Assembly: GCA_030077755.1 (NCBI GenBank)
Contig: JAQJZZ010000018.1
Location: 2,232,001-2,296,000, forward strand
Reading direction: 5' to 3'
DNA: 64,000 bases
DNA from: Filosporella fistucella
Taxonomy: Eukaryota > Ascomycota > Leotiomycetes > Helotiales
Shown here: piece by piece, positions 47,109 to 57,615 of the stretch
How the letters are laid out: every line of letters starts with the position of its first letter
How positions within the stretch are numbered: the first letter of the stretch is position 1
Notes under the pieces: model-generated
What the model was told of the DNA's origin: nothing
The model's database searches: none
What the model saw: only the letters and a program-made list of their open reading frames with translations
Made by a program: the position numbers and the translations under genes

Positions 47109-47970
47109 ATTCAGGCTATGTTTGTCCTACTAAGCTCTGAGGTGGAGTATATGTAGGGGAAAAAGATTGTAGAGCAGGTTCTTGATGTTGTTTTGATAAG
47201 GAACAGCTTTTTCTCGGGAGAAATTATGTTCTTCGGGAAGTAAGATCAAGAAGTAAAAGAATACGAGGCTGATGAGAATCAGAAAGATATTCCAATATGA
47301 ATTGCGTTAATTTTAAATGGTAGATGATGGAAAGAAGTATGGCTGAAAATGGTTTGCTGGAAAAGCTCCAACGACGCAGACTTATATATGCACAATAAAG
47401 GTTTATGAATATAGTGTGGGAAGTCAGGAGAGGTGTTCACGCCGCATTTTCTGATCTATTACTGGTTTCGCATACCACCAAGAGCAAAAAGCTCGAGATA
47501 CAGAAACAGATATTTTGATGGTTATTCTAAGATCACTAGATAGGTTGGTATAGAAAGCCGTCAAGCACATGGTCTCAATCACAAGGTATTTTAGGATTTA
47601 TCCCAACGGTTTGTCAAATTTGAACATGAAAAGGAACATGAGAGCCTAGCGACTTCGGTAGCTTTCCGAAGACTCAAGGCAACCCACTGTTACTAGCTAG
47701 GAACATTTCCTTCAGCTATACAGTGGTAAATCGAGAGAAAGCATACAAAAGATTTGTCCAATAACTTCTCGGCGGCTAATATTCCAATTGCTTTGATATA
47801 AGAGCTTTCAAATTCCAAGTCTCCATATCCTCAGACTTCATCAGCATTACAACATCATCGCCAGCTTTCTATTTCTATGATTTATTTCTCATTCTGATCT
47901 TGGTTTTCCAATAGTCGTCACTCGTACCTTTCACATTTATCTCTTCTATCACAGCATTGGTGCAATCATC
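47109..47970. promoter_or_regulatory. Shared upstream region of two divergent, broken genes
   Basis: 862 bases between the start codons at 47108 (minus) and 47971 (plus). AT-rich, with no supported gene. TATATATG at about 47383-47390 is a possible TATA element for the minus-strand gene. Confidence 0.4.
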
Positions 47971-49227
47971 ATGCGTTATCAGCCACTAGTGAAAGCTGCC
48001 TTGCTTTACGGGCTTTTCGCCCTCTCGATTGCCAGCCCAGTACTGGAGTGGGATAACGTTAAGAATCTTACCACAGTGGAGGCTACATACTACAATAAGA
48101 GAGGTACTTGTTGCTCCTCTGGAGGCCGTGGCGGACGAGAAGATGAGGAAGGTGGTGGAGGACGTACCGGTCAGCCTGGATCAGGCACTGGGGACGACAC
48201 AGGTCTCAGCGGCTCCCAAGGGAATAATGGTGGCCAAAGAGGTGGTGATGAAGTGATTCTACAACCAGGAGAACAAAATCGACCACCGAGTGAAGATATT
48301 CCGCCGCCAGGCGAACGGAGCCCACCTGCAGGAGAAGAAACACTGCCGGTGGTGACTGGTGGAGATACCAATACTGGTGTTGGTACCTCTGGAGGACAAG
48401 GTGCTCGAACGAACCAGGAGCGATGACAATTCATACTCACCCACCTCAACGACGGAATTGCCGGAAAGTCCGTCGCAGGATCCAATCCTATTCGAGACCT
48501 ATTCCAGACTTTGCAAGTTATAAAGACAAGACGCCAGGCACCAATTGGGAGTATGCAGTAAAAGCCAATGAAAAATTTCCGGACGAACTTGGCCCTGCGA
48601 AGCCTTGGTTGAAGGACACCGTAGGAATAGACATCAGTAGAACATTGACTCACATTCAAGTCTAGGGGAGAAACAAAGCCGAGCGTGCAGCATTAGGAAA
48701 TTACGACGGGTTCGGAGGGCCTGCCTTTGAAACTTTTATTGATACTGCGGCAGGATCTGATCGCGGCGGCGTCATCTGGACTACACAATCATGGAGAGAT
48801 GGAGGGGAATCGTGGAAGAAGTATAGCAAAGATATTCCACTCGAATCTCGCCCAACGATGTCTGATCATACGCACTGGGTGGGCATGGGATGCTGCGAAA
48901 GATATTCTATCCAGTGACCCAACAGCTGTCAAAGAAATCGAATTTATGGCCAGTGCGATAGTACAAAATGAGTTGACGGGGAGCACCATTCTGGCAATAA
49001 GGGCCGATCCTGCTATTGGAGGTGGTAAAAATGCTTTGGAAATCACTGAAGCTAACACACCGTACTGGAACGATCTAGTGGGGTCAAGCGCTGGCGGACC
49101 TAGATTCCACATGCTGACCGACTATCATGATAAATTTGGTAACTTGAAACCTGTCAAGGCTTATATTTGGGCTGGTAATGATGGCGTTTATTTCGTGGTG
49201 TGGCAGCTTGTGAAAGCGACGGTTTGA
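47971..49227 (+). pseudogene. Disrupted gene for a secreted protein of unknown function
   Basis: An ATG at 47971 starts a signal peptide (MRYQPLVKAALLYGLFALSI, cleavage likely near SIAS-PV). A glycine-rich then proline-rich linker follows to 48426. Protein-like sequence continues in another frame (DKTPGTNWEYAVKANEKFPD), meets a TAG at 48663-48665, goes on in the same frame (GRNKAERAALGNYDGFGGPA), then shifts frame near 48884 in the context gtgggc. It ends in the first frame with YHDKFGNLKPVKAYIWAGND at 49227. At least two frame changes and one stop separate the pieces. No intron pair that I could find repairs them all. It may be a decayed or allele-specific null gene. The C-terminal part has no family that I recognise. 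Confidence 0.5.
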
Positions 49228-50239
49228 GAATTTCTAAATACCATACCAAAGTGCGAGCCAGCACACTGTTTATTTGCTTCTTCGTTGAATTTGTATTTTG
49301 TAGCTTATTTAAGGTGAAGTTTTGTGGACTAGTGCGTCCATCTTATTCTACATGCGCTGCCGATGAAGTCGGGGTTTCGAGGAAAGATTGAGGGGAAGAA
49401 AACCGATGGTCTGGAGCAGTGATGCGGTTGGGGTGAAAGGGATATCTTGTCACAAATAGTCTTGTATGTGGTATCAGCTAAGCAGTCCTAGTGAATCAAT
49501 CGGGAAGGCGAACTCTACTCTCTGATCACGTGTCAAATCAACCGTAGTCACAAGAATGCTACCTTGAGCAGTTTGAGTGACGAGGTCCTCCTCAAGGTAT
49601 AGCAACAACAACGGCGGACAATCCAATGAGTCGATTCCGTTCCAACTTGGCGACCATGGAGACGGTCGAGATCTTTTCACGAGATAGGAAGCAGGTTAAC
49701 GAGATAACCAACAGCAGCGTCAAGAAAGTCATACCAGTTGTCAGCGTCCAAATTCACCCCACGAACATTTTACACCGAATCCCAGCTTCAAATCAAAAAA
49801 AAATTGTGATTTCCTTATTATCAAATATCACCCAGATGAAGAAGTCAGAAATGAATGCCTAGCTTCGTCATTATCAAAGGGGGGTACACATGTACAGATA
49901 GAATCGTCAAAAGATTGTACTGCATAGTTGGTGTGAAGTGGGAAAAGCTTGCAGCAATGTATTCATCTACACTAAGCAGAGGCAGACACAGATACATCCA
50001 TGGACTAGTGGGCAACTATCCCGATTCCAACTCCTCTAAACAATTTAGTTTGCTCGCCATTGTATCTCACATATGGCAGCCAAGCCAAGTCCGTCCAATA
50101 CAGAAAACTCGAAAGTAGCTAATTATGACCGTCCATACAAACCGTCGTACCACTCCACTTAGAAGCTGGCTTGAAAAATAAATCTGTAAATCAATTTTGT
50201 GTAAACTTTTTCCTTCAACAAGACGTTGACCGCGCATAG
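49228..50239. other. Intergenic, no gene supported
   Basis: About 1 kb between convergent genes. Short frames only. Confidence 0.5.
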
Positions 50240-51833
50240 CTAATATCGTTCGTACTTATCTTCCCATCTCTCTTTTCGAGGATGCTTGATGATAGTATTT
50301 GGCGGATGATCTTCTTTCGCAAAACGACATCCAAAGGCATTACAGACTGGCTCTTTGCCATTTGTTCCCATTGAAACACTCGGGCAATGATGTCCATAGA
50401 TACAAAATTCCAACTCGCAATCTTGTCCATTCAGGCAAGGATTGAGTCGAGTGAGATATGCAATAGCTTTCAAATCCTCGTCGGTTGCTTTATATTGATG
50501 CTCAAAACAGCAATCATCTCCCTTGGCACATGGGCCACGGAGGTAATGGTTATTACACAGCTTGTTGTTTGTTGTACGACGTTTTATTTTGTCTAGAACG
50601 GCAGCATTGACCGTAATAGGAGGGTCGAGTCCACGAGGTTCCGGAACCCATAATGTTTGTTTAGGAGGCGGCGGAGTTGCCTTTTTAGTAGGCACGCTGT
50701 TCTTCACAGAAGTTGGTGACCCGATAGGAGCAGGTGGAGCAATTGATGTGACACCTGCCCATGTGCTAGGTGGCGTTGGAGATGATACAGTACGATCAGA
50801 ACGATCTGTGAGCTTCTCTGGGCGGAAAATATTGTTAAAATTCAAGACCTGGAGTCCAGTTGCTGTCAGCTCTCGGACAGTTGGTGGCCCTTCAATTATA
50901 GTAATTCGGCAGCGATCATCAGAGGTGACAACATCATCCAGGAACGGAGCATAACCTGCATCGTGGGAAATACCAAGGAGAATCTGTTTGCAATTATGAT
51001 TTCGGAGATGCCACCGCATGCATTCTGTGAAAGTCAGGACTTCTGCCTCTGGCAGGAATCAGTATTGACGCACCTTTGATTTTGGAATCTGCCCTTTCTT
51101 TTCCATGCCCTACATCAATAAAATCGAAAGAAGCTTTCCCTTGTGTAAATCCTAATGTAAAATCTCTCAAATCATCGGGCGTATCGAGAGATCCATCTCG
51201 GCACATCGCTCTGGACAATCCAGTTATATTCGCACATACTTTGGCCATTATTTCGATTTGATCTGTGAGTTCGGAGCAATTGTCAAGTATCGCATTTCGA
51301 AGAGCAGTCGCTGCCTGTTTTCCACCTTCGATCCCTAGTCGTACGAAATCTTCATTAAACTGCGGACATTAGTAGATGATCTGACGAAGGCCGGAAATAC
51401 TTACAATCATACCATCGCCATCAATTAAAACCATAATGTATGGATTCCGATTCTATATCAATCAGCATCAAGAGATAGCTTCAGCAATCGATCGTACCCG
51501 CATGGAATCGCAATCGATGCTGTATTGACTCAAATGTTGCTGAGCCAGGTTCAATTGCTGCTGCATTTCTCTTCTCGATCGCTTTGCATCTTCTAGATCC
51601 AATTGCGCATCTTCCAAGTCCTTTGCCAGTCTCGCATTTTCATGTCGCAGACCACTTTCAACTCGTTCACTGTATAACAGCAGATCCTGTAGATGTCACG
51701 ACGAATCCACAGCCGCAGATGCATAACAACCTAGACCAACCTTTATTAACTCGTCACTGGAATCCCGCTGCAATTGCAAAGCTTGGAATCGCTGAACAAA
51801 GTCCATGATAGCTATCGGAGGCCGTTGTGCCAT
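50240..51833 (-). CDS. CCCH zinc-finger protein with coiled coil and NYN-like domain
   Basis: Five exons (51741-51833, 51498-51686, 51405-51452, 51074-51359, 50240-51024) join to about 466 residues. A coiled coil at about 25-95 (ARLAKDLEDAQLDLEDAKRS) is followed by PYIMVLIDGDGMIF, the start of a nuclease-like fold, with DSKIKECMRWHL and a later strand ILLGISHDAGYAPFL. A proline/threonine-rich linker comes next. The C-terminus has a canonical CCCH finger C-x8-C-x5-C-x3-H (CNNHYLRGPCAKGDDCCFEH) and two further Cys/His clusters (CLNGQDCELEFCIYGHHC, CNAFGCRFAKEDH). This architecture is found in several filamentous fungi. Single-stranded RNA binding is likely from the finger type; nuclease activity is inference from the D-G-D motif. 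Confidence 0.85.
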
Positions 51834-53199
51834 TGTGATTCTTTTGACCGACTTTGCAATCAGCTGAAATTTTGGTTTTTGAAGGCGTCGCGTGTTCTCC
51901 AGGTCTGCACTGGAAGACGCGACAGTGGATCAGAGCTAACCTTTCTAGCTTAGAGCTCTAGGTATATTTATATTCCTCAAGACGATGACCGAGGAACAAT
52001 AGACCTCATCGTCGATTTGGGAGATGGTAGAACCAAATGAAACGATGAAAGAGAAATCGAGGAAAAAAGAAATGGCCTTTCACTTGTCTTCTCTGTCTTT
52101 CTTTTGCCAATGGCAATGGTCAGGCTGGGTTGAAGGTGCTCAGCCCAGAAGTGTGTGTCTCGGCTGGTAGCCGCTGAATTGCTGTGCTGGTGTCTGTCAA
52201 TCAATTACCCTGGCGCCTTGTGGTATGCTGTGTGATGGCGAAGTGTGCAGATAATCGGGTACCCGGTGTGAGAAGGCAGAGTGAGGCACACAACGCGGAT
52301 TTGCCGTGTTTGACGAATTTGTGTATTTGTTACGAGGGGAGGAATGGTCCGGATGGAAATGTCAAGCTTGAGGCATTGCCACGTGATCTTAATGAAGATT
52401 GGACTTTTCTGCTTTTCCTGAATCCAGGAAAGTAGCTATGAATAGCAGTCTCAAGGGTACTGTTACCAGAGATATTCTTTTTTTTTTTTTTTTTTTTAAC
52501 AGTAGCTGGTGATGAAGAGTTTGTTGTCACCTGATCCACTTCGAATTTTCAGGTTTGGTTGAGGCAAGCCAGAACTTCATGGGACGAAGAGAAAACTAGA
52601 ATAAGATCAATCATACGGGTGAAACTTAGCATTTTCATTTCGCCATATGACTTCAAGGATCCAGCAAAAAAGTAACATTCATTCCATGAAGGATTTCCAG
52701 AATGTTTCATAGGTCCTCATAATCCGGTCAGGCACCTCCGAAAGCAGCTCCGAGTATGTGATCTGCATGAAAAGAAAGTTTCAATTCTTGGAGAACACAT
52801 GTACTACAAATTACACAATATCAAAATAAATGACTAGAACAGTTTTGATCAAAACCTAATCGATCATCTTTACCTAACATTCGCACCTGGGATCCTGCAT
52901 CGCAGCCTCGAGATTATACTTCCATCCCCAAAACGCAAATAAGGGGAGCACTACCAAAGCTACAGAACACTGTGGCCAAAATTCAGATAGATCCGAGTTC
53001 CTCGCCGAGTCATACAACTTCTAGCTCAAAATCCAAGGAGCGTCAGTCATCGCCGAGATCAGGGGGTTCGCTAAACCTCGCCAAGAGATCCGTAATACAC
53101 TATGAATGCGACTTCTTTTGCCCTCTTCATGAAGAGAATTCGCAGTTCTTTCATTATTATGAAGTCACAAGATAAAAATAACTCACTTGGAACGTAAAG
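51834..53199. other. Intergenic region with a T20 tract
   Basis: Holds the upstream regions of the CCCH gene (minus) and the CDC123-like gene (plus). Short frames only. A long homopolymer occurs at 52478-52497. Confidence 0.45.
52478..52497. repeat. T20 homopolymer tract
   Basis: Twenty consecutive T residues on the plus strand. It might be the poly(A) end of a minus-strand inserted cDNA-like element, but no element body or target duplication was recognised. Confidence 0.9.
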
Positions 53200-54135
53200 A
53201 TGGAGTACAAACTTGTCAAGATCCCTCTCTTGGACATAACCACCCATCCCGAAAATTACAACAGCAACTTCCACTCCTCCAGCGAAATACCCAACCTCTC
53301 CATCCCTCTCGAAACACCTCAGACATTTTCTCGTTGGCTTTCTCTCATCACTTCTTCCCGTGGTATTCCTTCTTCTTCTATCCAAAACCTCACTTTGAAT
53401 AAAGCACAAAGTACTCTCCTCCTCGAGGCCGCCAAAACGTCCCTTCATACCCGTCGTCCAAATCTTCTCCTGACAGAGGAGCTCTCAGATCTATGTTTTT
53501 CTTCTCCTCTCAACACACTTCAGTTTCCACGTGAAGGATTATTCCTCCGTCTTGATGCTTCGTCACCAAAAGATGGTGTAAATGCCTCCAAGCCTATCCG
53601 TACGGTAGAATATGTACTTGATCGTCTGACGACCAGTCATAGAGCTAACAATGCTATTACTCGTGCTCTGGAGGTGGAAGGCGAAACAAAACTGTGTTTC
53701 TTGCCTTGGAATGAGGAGATGGATACAAGGCGTGAGTTTAGGGTATTTTGTGCAAAGGGTGGGCGGATTGTTGGGGTTAGTCAGTATAAATGGTATACCA
53801 CTTCAATTTTTGTGGAAAGCGGGGAGGAGGCACTGCAAAGTGTTATTAAGATTATTTGGGAAGGAATCCAGAGAGTTCATGGAGAAATTATGACGGAAGT
53901 GGAGAGTGAAATTGGGGGAGAACTTGATGAGTTGATGATAAAGCAGGGTTTCAGTTTCGATGTCTGGTTTAACGATGGAGCAGGCTGTTTGTTGATTGAG
54001 CTCAACAGTTTTGGTGCAAGGAGCGGGTGCGGAAGTTGCTTGTTCCATTGGTTGAGGGATTTTAAGCTACTCGATGGCGATGGAGAAAATAAAGGAAATG
54101 GAGAGCGGGAGGTGGAAATAAGGATTGCAGTTTGA
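53200..54135 (+). CDS. CDC123-like (D123 family) protein
   Basis: An intronless frame of 311 residues. Characteristic segments are GLFLRLDASSPKDGV (about 113-127), then RREFRVFCAKGGRIVGVSQY (about 178-197) and GFSFDVWFNDGAGCLLIELN near the end. They match the D123 family, an ATP-grasp-like fold. CDC123 is an assembly factor that joins eIF2 gamma to eIF2 alpha. In this protein the N-terminal part diverges and the length is a little short, so it may be a family paralogue rather than the true CDC123. The conserved D and N residues of the ATP-grasp site (DVWFND, IELN) are present. It is convergent with the HET gene, whose stop lies 200 bases downstream. Confidence 0.8.
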   Translation: MEYKLVKIPLLDITTHPENYNSNFHSSSEIPNLSIPLETPQTFSRWLSLITSSRGIPSSSIQNLTLNKAQSTLLLEAAKTSLHTRRPNLLLTEELSDLCFSSPLNTLQFPREGLFLRLDASSPKDGVNASKPIRTVEYVLDRLTTSHRANNAITRALEVEGETKLCFLPWNEEMDTRREFRVFCAKGGRIVGVSQYKWYTTSIFVESGEEALQSVIKIIWEGIQRVHGEIMTEVESEIGGELDELMIKQGFSFDVWFNDGAGCLLIELNSFGARSGCGSCLFHWLRDFKLLDGDGENKGNGEREVEIRIAV

Positions 54136-54337
54136 GGTAGGGATAGAGATAGGCCCTTGGATGCTAATTAGTAAAAGAATGTTTGCCATACGCCCAAAGC
54201 CCTGCTACGATTGGCATGCTCGTCTGTCTTAATAAGATAATACACTACACTTCATCGATCAAAGCTCGATTAACTGACTAGGGGTGGCTCAAGCTCTGCG
54301 AACTTCCCAACCCTCAAATACTCCTAGCGACAATCGC

Positions 54338-57127
54338 TCAGTATAATCGAATTCCAACTTTCACAAGATTATCCTTATCACTTGCTGCTGCAAAATCATC
54401 AACATCTAGACTTTTGGAACTGAATCCAACCCTTTCGTAATTTGCAACTCTTCCAGGAATATATTTTTGCCTGACAACTATCCCTTGCCAATGCACTTTT
54501 CCTGGTTCACCCATTCGATGGTTCTTGAACGAGAGGACTGGCATCCACCATAGCCCAGACAATACTCGATCCCCAGAGCCTGAATTATTTCTGCGACTTG
54601 AAATATCTCCAAGTGGGATATCCGGCACAAAATTCGTCCCATCTTCAACCGCGGGATCGAATGGTATGAGCGTGCAGAATATTCTCAATGCAGCATTATG
54701 AGTAAGATTGCTCCTCGGCGGGAGCGGCTCGACGGAATTGATATCCATCTCGTCAATACAGTATTTGATCTCCCTCCAAATAGTCTTATATCTTTCAATT
54801 GAACTCCCATTTTCCATCTGTTGCAGGGGCGGCATTTTCAATCCATGTGAGATAACTCCATCAATAGAAGCCCAACTCCAAGTTGGTAGCTGCCTCCTCG
54901 GTCTTGTCACCGGTGGGGTATCATCACCTCTCATCCAGAGTAAGTTGAATGGCATTGTACTCATCCATAATCCTGCCAAGAATATACGACTAGAATACTC
55001 TTGTATAAAGGCCGCAACACCGGCGATTGCCATCAGTTTGTCCGTATGCATGGACAGCCCTCGAGTTGAGTATTGTTCGACCAACTCAAACCAACATTGA
55101 TGAAACTCCATGTTCTCGGCTGCCTCTTTCCCTGAAGAGCGGAGTACAAGTTGGAATGCCCCTCTAGTACCGTACAGAGCTGAGAGGCTAGCTAGTTCAG
55201 CTTCCTTCTGGGACCGAGTTTTGAAATCGTAATTTCGGTCCACTTCTGTGATTGTTCTTGTCCTCCATTTTGCGGGGCGCGAGAGAGGTCTTGTCGTAAT
55301 CTCTTTGTATCGCTCGGTGCGTGTCGTAGTGACAAGTTTCTTATCTTGCTCCTTGAGACGCTGAAGGCGAGCCGAAGAATGTAGGGTTCCGTCTGCTCGA
55401 ATGTTCGTCCTGCGAGAATATGGTACGCCGTTGGAATGGTATTGTGATGCCTGCATCATGTTGCATTCGAAGAATACATCGCCTTCGCAAAAGTGTAAAA
55501 CTCTCTTCGATAGATATCGTTCCTGGAAGGTCCAGCCGCGTTTGGTCAGTGGGGCGTTTTCTACTTTTTCATTGAACAGGGAGCTGAGAACATCGGCGTT
55601 CTGCTTCGGAGCCTTGACGACCAAGGAAAGTCCTTCATCAAATCGCAGAATGCACTCATTCTGGAAAGGTTCCATGGGTCTGAAGCATCCGCCTGCAGGT
55701 GTTGTTGATGCCGTCGCTGATATCGTCAAAAGTGCATTTGCATAGACCAAACCCATCTTTGGAACTTCGGTCATCCAATCTTGTTGGTCTTGCTGAATAA
55801 TACACAGAGAGTCGATCCAAATGTATCGATAGCCAAGATTGAGAGTGATTTCGATAGCATGCTGGAAATTTAAAGGAAGTTGATCATATGGAACCTCCCG
55901 CTTTAAACTTTCGATGTTGGTTGGAAGCAGGCTCAGAATTTCTGCTCCTCCCCAACAATGGCTCAAAGCTAAGTATTTAATCTCATCCCTTTCTTGCGCA
56001 CTCAATAGATCCAACAAGATTAGTTGAACTTTGGGTTCTGTGTCCGTCTCATTACTGTTGTTTCCGTCCCCACGATGAAGTCTCAGTAGTCTTGTGGGGC
56101 GATATCGTTGGCTGGATGAAATGATATAATCTTTTTGACATACCTTATGCGCAGAACAATCTTCGATCCATCTTTTCGCCAAACGATATACTCGAGAGGA
56201 AGAAGTATTTCCAATCTTACTGCATTCGTGCGGCTGGCTAGACGCTGCAACGACCTTAGCGATCATGAAAGAATTCTATGAAGAACCCACCTTGGTGAAG
56301 CTCCTGGATAGGAAGTCTTCGTGCCGTAAAGAGATCGCTTCCTGCAAGCTCCATATATAAGAAAGATCTATTGGAGGACAAGTCTCTAAGGCAAATATCA
56401 AGCTTCAAACTACTATTTTGGGACCGAGTGGGGATAGGGTATGCATCATCCGAGGTATCCTTCGAGGACGGAGACATTCTTTCTTCTCTTTCAAACAGTG
56501 GCCCATCCTCTCCTTGGACTTGAGATCCATTTTTGGTAGTTTCAATAGAGTCAAGTAATAAATGGCATAGATGACAGCGAGAGGCAGAACTTTTGAGCTC
56601 TTCCAGGGTGGAAAGAACGTGAGTTTCTGACCTCCTAGTAAAGCCCCATTTCGTACCGACAAGAAGAGGTGATTTCTCGATGACATTCTCACACGTACGA
56701 CATAAATGCCCATTGCTAGATCCACATACACCGCATCCCTCAAGTTTTTGCCGATAACGCGGCCTTCGATAAACAAACGAAGCCTGAATAATTCTCCGCG
56801 GCCATGAAAGAAATCGCCACAAAAGACGGCACAGGCTGATGGATATCCAGAATACTAGGAGTGTAACGAAGGCGAACAGGTGCCATAGCTCTGTCCATCG
56901 AACACAAAAAAAAATATCGTAAAGAAGGATAGTATTATAATGGTTATAATGAATAAGTCCAGGTGTTTGGGGTGATGCGTACGCAAGATGATTGAAAACC
57001 ACCAGAGGAGGGGTGCCCAGCATATGCTAAGAACCAAAATCCACAGGACAAGATTGCATAGTGTGTTGTCCTGAATGACCCGCTTTCCATAGAGGTGAAG
57101 ACGTGATGGTTCAGTTGTCTCTCCCAT
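54338..57127 (-). CDS. HET-domain protein with N-terminal membrane module (frame broken at T9)
   Basis: Exon 2 (54338-56244) carries the HET domain: YLALSHCWGG, GYRYIWIDSLCIIQQDQQDW, YANALLTISATAS and later TKRGWTFQERYLSKRVL. A 46-base intron (GTGGGT, GCAG) links it to exon 1. Exon 1 shows CGVCGSSNGHLCRTC and SRCHLCHLLLDSIE, both cysteine pairs common before HET domains. Upstream, hydrophobic stretches suggest three or four transmembrane helices (LWILVLSICWAPLLWWFSII, LIITIIIL-like, LFAFVTLLVFWISI). The start at 57127 (MGETTEPS) and the rest are in different frames that meet at nine T residues (A run at 56906-56914 on the plus strand); one more T would join them. An alternative start at 57023 avoids the break but cuts the membrane part. 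HET proteins trigger cell death on meeting incompatible strains. Assembly error cannot be excluded. Confidence 0.8.
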
Positions 57128-57615
57128 CTTTGTTCGGCGGTGCAAGCAGGGTCAAGTGAATGAGTCGAGGCCGAAACTTTCACATTTCACTTGATCTTAA
57201 ACATTCCGAGGCCAGAGACGAACCAACCCCTTTGGGCTTTGGGGCCTTTCGGGGCAGGTGGAAGTGAGGAGACTGAAACTGACGTGGCAAGCCATAAGTG
57301 AACATTCGGTGTCCAGATTGGGTGGAGCTTTCAGCTGAGCGGAGGTCAGTGCGCCAAGCCACCTGAAAAGTAATTACAGCGTTTCCCACATTGCGAAGTA
57401 TTTGAGGAGCCGTAAGAGGATATGTTTTATATCGGCAATACTCGTAGAATGAAAATGCATGTTAAATGGGTCGACACCAGCTGTCAAATTATATCACGTG
57501 ATAATCAGAAGACATCATGGAATGGCCTGTTCTCCAATGATACTCATATATGTCAAGCAAATGAACAGCCGAGTCTACTGCAGTACCCACATGCAACTTT
57601 TATTTGCGAAGACTT
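57128..57615. promoter_or_regulatory. Divergent promoter of HET and membrane-protein genes
   Basis: 488 bases between two opposed start codons. It contains TATCACGTGATA at about 57492-57503, a perfect 12-base palindrome. No gene is supported. Confidence 0.45.
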
